Program-made: the position numbers and the translations under genes
In this document: positions 7,555-16,092 of the stretch, one piece after another
How positions within the stretch are numbered: the first letter of the stretch is position 1
Layout: the number at the start of each line of letters is the position of its first letter
From: Streptomyces griseomycini
GTDB taxonomy: Bacteria > Actinomycetota > Actinomycetes > Streptomycetales > Streptomycetaceae
DNA: 64,000 nucleotides
NCBI RefSeq assembly: GCF_014203535.1
Contig: NZ_JACHJI010000004.1
Location: 587,237-651,236 of the forward strand
Direction of reading: 5' to 3'
Notes under the pieces: model-generated
Told to the model about the DNA's origin: nothing
Database searches by the model: none
The model's input: the letters and a program-made list of their open reading frames with translations, nothing else

Positions 7555-9066
7555 TCACATCCGCTCGGGCTGAAGGGGATTGGGAAGTTCCGCCCATTGG
7601 TCCCCTGCGGTCCCCGGCGACAGCCGCATCAGCGTCAGCGCCTTCGCGGGCAGCGGCTCACCGAGCAGCGCGGCCAGGTCAGGGGTGCGCGGCAGGTCCC
7701 CCGCGGCGGTCTCCAGGGCCGCCCGCAGCGCCGGTCCCGACCCCGCCGCCCCCGCCAGCGCGCCCGCCACCAGCGAGCCGAACAGCTTGCGCCGCAGGGC
7801 GCGTTCGTCGTCCGTGACCATGCGCGCGGGCAGCCCGGGAAGGGGGACGCCGTGCCGAGCCAGCCGGGCCGGGCCCACCCGGATGTCGGCCAGGTCCCGG
7901 TAGACCAGCCGCAGCGGGTCCCCGGCCGGCGACAGCACCACCAGGAGGTTCTGGCCGTGCGCCTCCAGGGCCACCCCCAGCTCCAGCAGCCGCAGCCCGA
8001 CCGTCAGGGCGAGCCGGGCGAGCGCGGCCAGCCAGGCCCCCGAGCGGGCCGGCCCGGCGGTCGCCAGGGCCGCCACCGGCACCACCCGCTCCCCGTCCGC
8101 CGCGTACACCCGGGGCGACTCGCGCAGGACGGCCGCGAGATCGGGGGACCCGGCCGCCACGGCGCCCAGGGTGCGGGTGACGTGCAGCAGTCCGTCCGTC
8201 CGCGCCGCCACCGCCTCCCCGAAGTCCGACAGCACCGCCGACGCGGCGACCGAGCCGAGCGAGATGTCCCGCACCGAGGACGTCAGACGGGCGCTCAGCG
8301 CGGTCTTGACGTGCGGCCCGTCCGGCAGCGCGAGGGTGCGCAGCGCCATCAGCGGATGCGCCGCGAGCCGCTCCTCGCCCTCCCCCTTCCGCTTCAGCAC
8401 GTGCGCCGCCTGCCAGGGGTGCACCGGCACCACCACCCGCCCGCCGTCCCGCAGCCGGTCCGGCCAGGCCCCGGTCACCAGGCACTCCTCCGCCGGGACC
8501 GGCAGCAGACCCAGTTCCACCAGCGGCCGGTGCTCCGGCGCGTAGGCGAGCTGCTCGGCCACCGAGAAGCCGGGCCGGGACCGGCAGTTGGGGTGGAACG
8601 GGTGCCCGTCGACCACCCGCTGCTCCCACTCCCAGTCGGTGCGCGGCCACTCCTTCGGGTGATCCGTCCGCCCGGCCCGCGAGAGCGCCAACGAGGCGGC
8701 ACTGTGCCCGAGCTCGGCCGCGAAGGCCGCCGAGTGCGGTACGGCGAGGTCCGCCATCAGCCGTGCCGGATCGTCGTACACCGCCGCGTCGAGCCGTACG
8801 GCGGTGACGTACGCGCCGGTCGCGTACGGGTCCGCCCGCGGGCCGTGCAGCCGCCGCCCGTCCGCCAGGCACAGGGTGAGTCCGTCACGGCCCGGTTCGC
8901 GGCGGACGATCCACGGCAGCGGCTCGTGCGCGAGGCCGCGCCACAGCCGGGTCAGCACGGCCGCGCGGGCACCGGGCAGCGCGTCCGCGTACCGGGGCAC
9001 GAGGCCGGGCCGTACGGCGGCCAGCTCGTCGGCGACCTCGGTCTCGGCGGTGGGGGGACGGTGCAC
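7555..9066 (-). CDS. IucA/IucC (NIS) siderophore synthetase
   Basis: NRPS-independent siderophore synthetase of 503 residues, expected to join a carboxylic acid to an amine or hydroxylamine through an acyl-adenylate in the cytoplasm. Family marks are HPNCRSRPGFS (about 165), VVPVHPWQAAHVL (about 225), KTALSARLTSSVRDIS (about 260) and the C-terminal FhuF-like region with EAHGQNLLVV (about 360). GTG 9066 is chosen because GAGGAG lies 7 bases upstream. An in-frame ATG at 9123 would add 19 residues without homology. It is divergent from a second NIS synthetase (9161). The VWA gene follows it. No decarboxylase, monooxygenase, acyltransferase or siderophore transporter is nearby, so substrates cannot be inferred. 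Confidence 0.88.
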   Translation of the reverse strand: MHRPPTAETEVADELAAVRPGLVPRYADALPGARAAVLTRLWRGLAHEPLPWIVRREPGRDGLTLCLADGRRLHGPRADPYATGAYVTAVRLDAAVYDDPARLMADLAVPHSAAFAAELGHSAASLALSRAGRTDHPKEWPRTDWEWEQRVVDGHPFHPNCRSRPGFSVAEQLAYAPEHRPLVELGLLPVPAEECLVTGAWPDRLRDGGRVVVPVHPWQAAHVLKRKGEGEERLAAHPLMALRTLALPDGPHVKTALSARLTSSVRDISLGSVAASAVLSDFGEAVAARTDGLLHVTRTLGAVAAGSPDLAAVLRESPRVYAADGERVVPVAALATAGPARSGAWLAALARLALTVGLRLLELGVALEAHGQNLLVVLSPAGDPLRLVYRDLADIRVGPARLARHGVPLPGLPARMVTDDERALRRKLFGSLVAGALAGAAGSGPALRAALETAAGDLPRTPDLAALLGEPLPAKALTLMRLSPGTAGDQWAELPNPLQPERM

Positions 9067-9160
9067 GGGCGGGCTCCTCGGGTACGCACACGCTGGAACG
9101 GACGGGCGGACGACGACAGACATACTGATCGTCCCCGCCCGGACAGACCGTAGGGAAACA

Positions 9161-10810
9161 GTGGAACGCGTGGACCTCATGCCCCCGCCCGCAGACGACG
9201 ACGCGCCGCGCCGCGCCGACCTCGCCGGGCGCGCCGACGCGTACGCGGCCGTGCCGCTGCTGAACTGCCTGCTGCGCGAGGTGGCCCAGCCCGTGCCGGA
9301 CGACCTGACCGGACCGGGCGCGCGGCGCGGCCACGGACCCGGTGGGCTCCGGACGTACCGCCTGCCCGGCACGGACCGCCTGCTGCGGGTGCGCGGCACC
9401 CGGCGCCCCGCCGCGCCCGAGGTCCGCACGGCGGGCGCCTGGCACCGGATCGACCACACCGAGCTGGTGAAACTCGTCGCCGAGGAGCTGCGCCGGCACA
9501 CCGGCCTGACCAACCACGAACTGCCCGCCGAGATGATCGACAGCCGGGACGCGGTGGCCGCGCTGCTCGCCGCGCGGGCCCGGGCCACCCCGCCCGACGA
9601 CCCGTACCTGCGCTCCGAGCAGTCCCTGCTCACCGGCCACACCCACCATCCCGCCCCCAAGGCGCGCGGCGGCGGCCCCGCGCCCTGCTGGCTGCCGTAC
9701 GCGCCCGAGGCGCACGCCCGCTTCCCGCTGACGCTGCTCGGACTGCGCGAGGACACGGTCGTCGAGGAGGGCGACACCCGCGCCCTCGACCGCCTGGGCA
9801 CGGCCCCGCCCGGCTACCGCCTGCTGCCCGCCCACCCCTGGCAGCTGGACCTCGCCGCCCGGGACCTCGCCCCCGCGTTCGCCGACGGCCGCCTGGTGCG
9901 GCTGGGCGAGACCGCGTTCCCGGTGTGGCCCACGGCCGCCGTCCGCACCCTGTACGCGCCCGGCCGCGACCTGTTCCTGAAGTTCAGCCTGGACGTGCGC
10001 ATCACCAACGACATCCGCCGGCTGTGGCGCCACGACCTGCTGAAGCTGCGCGGGACCGACACGGCCGTGCGTTCCGCCTTCGCCGCCCTCGACGGTACGG
10101 CGGCCTGGCTGAGCGACCGCGGCCACCGCACCGCGGACTTCGCCCACGAACAGCTGGCCGTCGTCGTGCGCGACGGCCTGCGCGCGCACCTGCTGCCCGG
10201 CGCGACCCCGTACCTCGCGGCGGCGCTGGTCGAGGGCTTCGCGGGCAACCCGCTCGCCGCCGCCGCCGACCCGGCCGCCTGGTGGGAGGCGTACCTGGCC
10301 CGGGTCGTGCCGCCGGTCCTGACGGCCTTCGCCGGACACGGCGTCGTCCTCGAGGCGCACCTGCAGAACACCCTGGTCGCCGTGGACGCCGGCGGCACCC
10401 CCGTACAGGCGCTGTTCCGGGACGCCGAGGGGGTGAAGCTCCTGCCGGAGGCGGCCGGGGCGGCGGCCGGCGCGACCCCGCTGCCCGCGGTGTCCCGGGA
10501 GGCCGGCTGGGAGCGGCTGGTGTACTGCCTGGTCGTCAACCACCTCATCGAGATCGCCGCCGCCCTGGCCGAACACCACCCCGGCCTCGATCCGTGGCCC
10601 GCCGTCCACCGCGAGCTGGCCCGCCACGACCTCCCCGAGGCCGCCGCCCTGCGCACCGCCCCCACCCTCCCCGGCAAGACCAACCTGCTGCTGCGCTGGA
10701 CCGGCGCGGACGGCGCCGACGCCCGCTACCGGCCGCTGCCCAACCCGCTGCTGGCCGGCGGGGTGCCGCGCGGCCGTCCGGACACAGGGGGGCGTCGGGG
10801 ACGGACTTGA
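9161..10810 (+). CDS. IucA/IucC (NIS) siderophore synthetase, second copy
   Basis: A second NIS synthetase, 549 residues. It shows LLPAHPWQLDLAARD (about 225), FLKFSLDVRITNDIRRLWRH (about 270, the ATP-binding basic segment) and EAHLQNTLVAVD (about 400), plus the C-terminal ferric-iron-reductase-like domain. Start GTG 9161 follows AGGGAA; ATG 9179 is an alternative. It shares a 94-base intergenic region with the divergent paralogue, in which I find no DmdR/IdeR-like iron box. Two NIS enzymes normally act in sequence on the two ends of a dicarboxylate or citrate. Pairing here is inferred from position. Confidence 0.87.
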   Translation: MERVDLMPPPADDDAPRRADLAGRADAYAAVPLLNCLLREVAQPVPDDLTGPGARRGHGPGGLRTYRLPGTDRLLRVRGTRRPAAPEVRTAGAWHRIDHTELVKLVAEELRRHTGLTNHELPAEMIDSRDAVAALLAARARATPPDDPYLRSEQSLLTGHTHHPAPKARGGGPAPCWLPYAPEAHARFPLTLLGLREDTVVEEGDTRALDRLGTAPPGYRLLPAHPWQLDLAARDLAPAFADGRLVRLGETAFPVWPTAAVRTLYAPGRDLFLKFSLDVRITNDIRRLWRHDLLKLRGTDTAVRSAFAALDGTAAWLSDRGHRTADFAHEQLAVVVRDGLRAHLLPGATPYLAAALVEGFAGNPLAAAADPAAWWEAYLARVVPPVLTAFAGHGVVLEAHLQNTLVAVDAGGTPVQALFRDAEGVKLLPEAAGAAAGATPLPAVSREAGWERLVYCLVVNHLIEIAAALAEHHPGLDPWPAVHRELARHDLPEAAALRTAPTLPGKTNLLLRWTGADGADARYRPLPNPLLAGGVPRGRPDTGGRRGRT

Positions 10811-10985
10811 CCCCGCCGTGCGCGGTCAGCCCGCCGTCGACCGGGATCTCGGCGCCGGTGATGAAGGAGGCGTCGTCGGCCGGCAGGAAGGCGACCAGCG
10901 GGGCCAGCAGGAAGACGACCGGCGGGGCGACCTCGCCGACCGTCCCGGTGCGGCCCGGCGGCGTCTCGCGGACGCCGGCGCCGTA
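10785..10985 (-). pseudogene. C-terminal remnant of a short-chain dehydrogenase/reductase
   Basis: The minus strand reads GRTGTVGEVAPPVVFL and then DDASFITGAEIPVDGGLTAH followed by GGVKS, the conserved C-terminus of classical SDR enzymes. The N-terminal Rossmann half with TGxxxGxG and the YxxxK active site are missing, and there is no stop in the expected place. A short in-frame duplication-like insert (LLAPLVAFLPA) disrupts the alpha-helix before DDAS. It is non-functional. Confidence 0.7.
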
Positions 10986-11121
10986 CGAGGCGGTCCCGCC
11001 GCAGGAGGCCGTGCGGTGGCACCCGGTGCACACGCACGACGCGGCCCACACCTGGCTGCGCGAGACGGCCGCCCGGGGCCCCGCGATCCGGTTGGCCGGG
11101 CGGGATCGGGGAACCAGATGA
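10986..11121 (+). pseudogene. C-terminal remnant of a LysR-type regulator
   Basis: The plus strand reads AVRWHPVHTHDAAHTWLRET, which resembles the last helix of LysR regulators that sit divergent from SDR genes (RWHPxHxxDPAHxWLR). No helix-turn-helix region exists upstream. Together with the neighbouring SDR remnant this looks like a divergent LysR/SDR pair that lost both N-terminal halves and the shared promoter in one deletion. The assignment rests on a short stretch. Confidence 0.5.
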
Positions 11122-11155
11122 CCTGCCGGGCACCGGGCGAGGAGAGGAGGCCGGG

Positions 11156-12181
11156 ATGCGTCTCCGCCACAGCCGTCCCACCGACCCCGGGTACCACCGC
11201 CTGCGGCACGGGCGCGGCTTCCGGTACCTCGACGCCCGGGGGGAACCGCTGCGCGATCCCGCGGAGCTGGCCCGGATCCGCGAGCTGGTCGTACCGCCGG
11301 CCTGGCGCGACGTGTGGATCTGCACCCGGGCCGACGGACACCTGCAGGCCGTGGGGACCGACGCCGCCGGACGCCGCCAGTACCTGTACCACCCGCGGTT
11401 CCGCGCCGAGCAGGAGCGGGCCAAGCACGAGCACGTGCTCGACGTCGCCGAGGTCCTGCCCGCGGTGCGGGAGGCCGTCGAAGGCCATCTGGGCGACCGG
11501 GGGCTGACCCGGCAGCGGGTGCTGGCCACGGCCGTGCGCCTGCTCGACCTCAGTTTCTTCCGCATCGGCAGCGACCGCTACACCGAGCTGAACAACAGCT
11601 ACGGCCTCACCACGCTGCTGCGCGAACACTCCCGCCGCCGGGCCGGTGCGGTCCTGTTCACCTACACCGGCAAGCACGGCAGGGAGATCGTCCGGACGGT
11701 GGCGGACCCCGCCGCCTGCCGCAGCCTCACCGCCCTGATGCGGCGCCGGGGCGGCGGCGACCGGCTCCTGGCCTACTGGGAACGGCGCTCCTGGCACGAG
11801 GTGAGCGGCGAGGACGTCAACGTGTACCTCAAGGAACTGGCCGGCCTGGAGATCACCGCGAAGGACTTCCGCACCTGGCACGCCACCGTCATGGCGGCCG
11901 TGGCGCTGGCCGTCTCGCAGCCCGTCGCGCGCACCGGGACCGCCCGGCGGCGGGCCATCGCGCGGGCCGCGCGCGAGGTGGCCGGGTACCTCGGCAACAC
12001 CCCCGCGGTCTGCCGTGCCTCCTACATCAACCCGCGGGTGATCGAGCTGTACGAGGAAGGCGAGACGGTCGCCTCCGTGCTGCCCCACCTCGGGAACGAG
12101 GGCGCGCACGGCATCCCCGCCACCCAGGGACCCGCGGAGCGGGCCGTGCTGCGCATGCTCCGCAACGGGCGGCCCGGCTAG
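11156..12181 (+). CDS. DNA topoisomerase IB
   Basis: Poxvirus-type topoisomerase IB of 341 residues (typical bacterial length 330-380). It relaxes supercoils by transient 3'-phosphotyrosyl nicking. Catalytic residues appear in order: Arg in SFFRIGSDRY (about 138), Lys in YTGKHGREI (about 175), Arg in KDFRTWHAT (about 238) and the nucleophile Tyr in RASYINPRVIELYEEG (about 289). The N-terminal part contains the VVPPAWxDVWIC signature of this family. ATG 11156 follows GAGGAGAGGAGG-like purines. The gene stands alone, and its TAG stop is fused to the recurrent GGGCCTCTCGT element. Confidence 0.93.
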   Translation: MRLRHSRPTDPGYHRLRHGRGFRYLDARGEPLRDPAELARIRELVVPPAWRDVWICTRADGHLQAVGTDAAGRRQYLYHPRFRAEQERAKHEHVLDVAEVLPAVREAVEGHLGDRGLTRQRVLATAVRLLDLSFFRIGSDRYTELNNSYGLTTLLREHSRRRAGAVLFTYTGKHGREIVRTVADPAACRSLTALMRRRGGGDRLLAYWERRSWHEVSGEDVNVYLKELAGLEITAKDFRTWHATVMAAVALAVSQPVARTGTARRRAIARAAREVAGYLGNTPAVCRASYINPRVIELYEEGETVASVLPHLGNEGAHGIPATQGPAERAVLRMLRNGRPG

Positions 12182-12208
12182 GGCCTCTCGTCCGGATCGT
12201 CCCGGGCC
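12179..12208 (+). repeat. Recurrent TAGGGCCTCTCGT intergenic element, copy 2
   Basis: TAGGGCCTCTCGTCCGGATC followed by GTCCCGGGCC starts at the topoisomerase stop codon. It differs from copy 1 at a few positions (CCGGATCGTC for TCGGATCATG). I find no complementary downstream arm. Confidence 0.6.
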
Positions 12209-12297
12209 CCGCTGCGCCGGCACCGTACCGCGCCCCGGACCGGGAGAATGCGCCTTGCCGACTCCTTCCACCCACCGAGCCGGGAGGCGAGATCCCG

Positions 12298-13014
12298 ATG
12301 AAGGCCACCTCGGGGCAGAGCGTGCTCGTCGTCCAGAACACGCCGAACGGCGGTCCCGGCCGTGTCGGCGCATGGCTGCGGGAGTCCGGGCTGCGCCCGG
12401 AGGTGGTGCGCGCCTACGCCGGTGAACCGCTCCCCGGACTCCTGGACCACCGGGCGCTGGTCGTCCTCGGCGGCGGTTTCCTCCCGGACGAGGACGACCG
12501 TGCCCCCTGGCTCCCCGCCCTGCGCCGCCTCACCGGCCAGGCACTCCGGGAAGCCACCCCCATGCTGGGGATCTGCCTGGGCGGTCAGCTCCTCGCCCAT
12601 GTCGCGGGCGGCACCGTGAAGGGCCGGCACGGTGAGCCGGAGTACGGCAGCACGCCGGTCCGGCTGCGTCCCGATGCCCGCGAGGACGCGCTCTTCGGCG
12701 GACTGCCCGCCGTGACGCCCGCCATCGAGCGCCATGTCGACGCCATCACCGAACTCCCGCCGGGAGCCGTATGGCTGGCGGACAGCGAACGGTGCCCCCA
12801 CCAGGCCTTCCGTCTGGGCGAGTGCGCCTGGGGCCTGCAGTTCCACCCCGAGGCGGCCGCCGAGGGGATCCGCGACTGGGACGCGGAACTGCTGCGCGCG
12901 CAGGGCTTCGACCGGGACCTGCTGTACGAGCGGGCGCGGGCCGACGAACCCGCGTCGTCGGCCGCCTGGCGGGAACTCACCCACCGCTTCGCCCGGGTGG
13001 CCGCGCGCCCCTGA
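12298..13014 (+). CDS. Class I glutamine amidotransferase-like protein
   Basis: A stand-alone GATase1 domain of 238 residues. The nucleophile elbow is GICLGGQLLAHV (Cys near residue 84) and the catalytic His-Glu pair is LQFHPEAAAE (about 182). It resembles the GMP-synthase-like GATase proteins that act on gamma-glutamyl or unknown small molecules. GGGAGG 9 bases before ATG 12298 fixes the start. No synthase partner is next to it, so the amide acceptor is unknown. Confidence 0.85.
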   Translation: MKATSGQSVLVVQNTPNGGPGRVGAWLRESGLRPEVVRAYAGEPLPGLLDHRALVVLGGGFLPDEDDRAPWLPALRRLTGQALREATPMLGICLGGQLLAHVAGGTVKGRHGEPEYGSTPVRLRPDAREDALFGGLPAVTPAIERHVDAITELPPGAVWLADSERCPHQAFRLGECAWGLQFHPEAAAEGIRDWDAELLRAQGFDRDLLYERARADEPASSAAWRELTHRFARVAARP

Positions 13015-13048
13015 GGCCGGTCCGCTCCGGTGCCGGTGAGGCCGGCAC

Positions 13049-13495
13049 TCAGGGCGAAGGGGTGCACGCCTCGGCGACCGACAGGCTGTTCTCGTAGAGG
13101 TGGTGCCGGGTGATCCGGCCGTCCTCGACGGTGAGGCGCAGTGCGAAGGGGCCCGCGAAGGACTTGCCCGTCGCGCGCACGGTGCCCGAGAGGTGCCCCG
13201 TCAGGACGGCGTCGGTGCCGTCCACGAGGAAGGCGTCGACGGAGGCCCGCGCGTCCTCGGCCACCGTGTGCTCGGCCAGCTCCGCGGACTGGGCGGCGCA
13301 TTCGGCACCGGTGGAGCGCGGCCGGATCCACGGGACGGCCGGGTTCTCGGCGAGCAGCCAGTCGACCTCGTCCGCGAAGATCTCGACGAGCCGCCCGGTG
13401 TCCCCGGCCAGCCGGGCGACGAGGAACTCCTGAACGACGCGGCGGGTGGTGTCGGCGACGGAACTCGTGGACGTTCCGGGGGACTTGACGGTCAT
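13049..13495 (-). CDS. SnoaL/NTF2-like protein
   Basis: A 148-residue protein with the cone-shaped NTF2 fold pattern: RRVVQEFLVARLAGDTGRLV helix, FADEVDWLLAENPAVPWIRP, and beta strands ending in DGRITRHHLYENSLSVAEA. Such SnoaL-like proteins are often isomerases, cyclases or stress proteins, and sequence alone does not tell which. It is convergent with the amidotransferase gene. Confidence 0.75.
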   Translation of the reverse strand: MTVKSPGTSTSSVADTTRRVVQEFLVARLAGDTGRLVEIFADEVDWLLAENPAVPWIRPRSTGAECAAQSAELAEHTVAEDARASVDAFLVDGTDAVLTGHLSGTVRATGKSFAGPFALRLTVEDGRITRHHLYENSLSVAEACTPSP

Positions 13496-13948
13496 GATGC
13501 GCTCCTCGGGCTTGGGTGCCGAGACCCTCGTCAGTGGTCTCGTCGACGTGCACCACAGTGCCGCATCCGGGGAGCGCGGTCGATGACCTCAGAGGTCATG
13601 CCGGCCGGCGGCGGCCCGGGCGGTGCTGCGGACCGTGCCGCCGAGGACGACGGCGTGGAACGGGGAGACGGACCACCGGTGGGCGTGGCCCAGGGGGCCG
13701 CGCGGGGGGAACGGGGCGCGCCGCCGGTGACGGGCGCGGCCCCCGGTGTCCGTGACGTCCCCGCGCACCGTCCCGCCCCACCCGCCCGGGGGCGGTCACG
13801 GAGCTCGCCCGGGGAGGAACGCCGATCCGGGACGTCCGCTCGTCCGGGCGTGACGGGATCCGGCACTCCATACGCTGCGCTGACACCCCGTCCCATAACC
13901 TCGTACGTGCAGACGTCAGAGGCCGTGGGGATCCACTTCGGGGAGGCG
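13496..13948. other. Intergenic region, divergent promoters expected
   Basis: About 450 bases between two divergent genes (SnoaL-like, minus; phosphodiesterase, plus). Open frames here are low-complexity Gly/Pro/Arg shadows without homology. The left end must hold the SnoaL-like promoter. I see no firm operator or RNA gene. Confidence 0.4.
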
Positions 13949-14785
13949 ATGTTGCTCGGCAGGAGCACGCGTGTGCTGGCGGGCGCCCTGATCGTGGCCT
14001 GCATGGTGCTCGTCGGCCCCGGCGCGCCGAACGGCGCCCCCTCCAGACCACTGTCCGCCGAAGCCGTCAGGGACGTCGTGCCGAACCGGGTCATGACGTG
14101 GAACCTCTGCAACCCCTGCGAGGAGAGCGACGTCGACCGGGCGGCGGAGATCGCCGCGTACGCTCCCCAGGTCGTCGGCCTGCAGGAAGCGTGCGTGCGT
14201 GACGTCGAGAGGATCCGGGACTACCTGGAGGACCTCCACGGGCTGGTCTACCACGTCGAGTACGGGACGGTCCTGCGGAACTGGGGCCGCTGTGGCGGCA
14301 TGCCCTGGAATCCGGGGGCCTACGGCCAGGCGGTCCTCTCGGCGGCACCGATGACGGACCACGTCAGCGTGGAGTACCCCGACGGCGGATCCGAGGACCG
14401 TGGGTACATGGCGGTCACCACCACGGTGGACGGCCGGCGCGTCCGGGTCTTCAACACGCACCTCGCCCAACGACGCCAGGAGGCGGTCCGAGCGGACCAG
14501 GCCGGCGTGCTCGCCGCAGCCGTCGCCCGGCACGACCGCGCGATCGTCCTCGGCGACTTCAACGCCGTGCCGGACGCCCCCGAACTCACCGGGATGTGGG
14601 AACTGGCCGAGGACACGGACCCCCGGTGCCGTCCCACGCCCACCGGCACCTGCAAGCCGACCACCGACTGGCAGAGCAAGTTCGACTACGTCTTCCTGCG
14701 GGGCGTCGTCCCGCTCGAGCACCGGGTGCATCCCACCCCGTACTCGGACCACCACCTGCTGCACACCGACCTGGACGTCACCTGA
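13949..14785 (+). CDS. Secreted endonuclease/exonuclease/phosphatase-family protein
   Basis: A 278-residue EEP-fold hydrolase. After a hydrophobic signal sequence (TRVLAGALIVACMVLVGPG) come the metal and catalytic motifs: VMTWNLCNPCE (Asn), VVGLQEACV (metal Glu), FNTHLAQ, VLGDFNAVPDAPE (Asp/Asn) and the C-terminal YSDHHLLHTDL (Asp-His). The set fits DNase I-like or sphingomyelinase-like phosphodiesterases; substrate is unknown. ATG 13949 has GGGAGG only 2 bases away, so GTG 13907 or 13925 could be the true start. Confidence 0.85.
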   Translation: MLLGRSTRVLAGALIVACMVLVGPGAPNGAPSRPLSAEAVRDVVPNRVMTWNLCNPCEESDVDRAAEIAAYAPQVVGLQEACVRDVERIRDYLEDLHGLVYHVEYGTVLRNWGRCGGMPWNPGAYGQAVLSAAPMTDHVSVEYPDGGSEDRGYMAVTTTVDGRRVRVFNTHLAQRRQEAVRADQAGVLAAAVARHDRAIVLGDFNAVPDAPELTGMWELAEDTDPRCRPTPTGTCKPTTDWQSKFDYVFLRGVVPLEHRVHPTPYSDHHLLHTDLDVT

Positions 14786-15071
14786 AGCGGGCGCCCGGAG
14801 ACCGGCACGACCGGTCCGCCGGGCTGCCGGCGGGCGGTCCGGGCCGGGGCGCGGTGGTCCTTCCGGGAAAGGCCCCGCGCCCGTCGGGCCGGGCGTCCGG
14901 GAGATCATCCGCGTCGATGATCGCCGCACGAGACGCGTTCCCCACCACGCGACCGTGACCGGCGATCGGGGGCTCGACGTCGCCCTGCCCGCCGCGCACG
15001 AGCCCGTCAGGGGACCGGAGAGGTCGGGGGAAGGCGACGGCCCACCTCCCACCTCGCCGGCGGGAGGACGC

Positions 15072-15500
15072 TCAGTCGAGACAGAACTCGTTGCCCTCGA
15101 TGTCCTGCATCACGATGCACGCGTCATTGCCGTCGTACAGGAGTCGCACGCGTACCGCGCCGAGCGGGACCAGCCGTGCGCATTCGGCCTCGAGCGCGGC
15201 CAGGCGCTCTTCCCCCACGAGTCCGGTACCGACCCTCACGTCGAGGTGCACCCGGTTCTTGACGACCTTGCCTTCGGGGACGCGCTGGAAGTACAGGCGG
15301 GGGCCCACGCCCGAGGGATCAGTGCAGGCGAACCAGGAACCCCGCTCCTCGGGAGCCTGGGAGCGGTTGAAATCGTCCCACGTGGCGAACCCCGCCGGTG
15401 GCGGCGGTACGGCGTACCCCAACACCTCGCACCAGAAGCGGGCGAGACGCTCGGGCTCCGCACAGTCGAAGGTGACCTGGAACTGCTTGATCGACGACAT
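15072..15500 (-). CDS. VOC-family (glyoxalase/bleomycin-resistance fold) protein
   Basis: A 142-residue protein with the paired beta-alpha-beta-beta-beta modules of the vicinal oxygen chelate fold: QVTFDCAEPERLARFWCEVL at the start, RLYFQRVPEGK in the middle, RVHLDVRVG opening the second module and MQDIEGNEFCLD at the end. It belongs to the glyoxalase_6-like group without known substrate. ATG 15500 is preferred; TATGGT lies 6 bases upstream and would make it leaderless. An in-frame ATG at 15533 adds 11 residues. Confidence 0.82.
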   Translation of the reverse strand: MSSIKQFQVTFDCAEPERLARFWCEVLGYAVPPPPAGFATWDDFNRSQAPEERGSWFACTDPSGVGPRLYFQRVPEGKVVKNRVHLDVRVGTGLVGEERLAALEAECARLVPLGAVRVRLLYDGNDACIVMQDIEGNEFCLD

Positions 15501-16092
15501 CGGCGTACCATAACAGGGGACCGTGTCGCTCATCTCCCGTCAGGAACCCGCACGTTGGCGGGAGGACCACTCCTGTGAGGGCTGCCCCGCAGCTGCCGGT
15601 CACGGGGCTGGTCGAGCCGGGGTTCCCGAGCCGGTGTCCCGTCCGGCAGGCGGGTGGGCGGACGGTCCTCGAGCTTCGGGTCCCGGCCGGGGAACCGGAT
15701 GACTCCGACGCCCGCACGGTCGGCGAGATCCAGGGGGTCCACGGGTTCCGCCGAGGCGGGAGAGCCCGCCGACAGGGCACATCGGCCCGGTGCGGTGCAC
15801 ACGTCGGGCACCTACGCCTCGACCACGCCGGAGGCGGGGGAGTCCGTGGTGACGCCGGCGCGACGGCTCGGGCGCTCTTCCCCGGCTGTCACGCGGGGTT
15901 ACTATGCTCGCTTTGTGCCGGAGGCCGGAAGCGGGGCGCACCGTCATCGACGGACTGCCGGGGGAGGGGGCGAGCATGCCGGTCGAGACTCCCCCGATTC
16001 TCCCCAGGGCTGATCGGGGAGGTTTCCCCGGGCCGCCTCGTGTCGGAGGCGGCCGTGGAACATAAGGCAAACGACCTGTGGGGCCTTGGAGA
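15501..16092. other. Long intergenic region before the HipA-like gene
   Basis: About 590 bases without a supported gene. A GGGAGGGGG purine tract precedes an ATG at 15976, but the frame is only 29 codons and low-complexity, so I do not call it. The right end (CATAAGGCAA near 16061) may belong to the promoter of the kinase-like gene. Confidence 0.35.

Noticed and set aside
9067..9160. Iron box between the two NIS synthetases
   Set aside because: No sequence close to TTAGGTTAGGCTAACCTAA is present on either strand.
14903..14922. GATCATC-cgcgtc-GATGATC as an operator or terminator
   Set aside because: Short, isolated and not placed at a promoter or stop; no supporting second copy.
15976..16065. 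29-codon frame with a strong purine tract upstream
   Set aside because: Too short, low-complexity and without a coupling pattern or homology; probably chance in GC-rich DNA.
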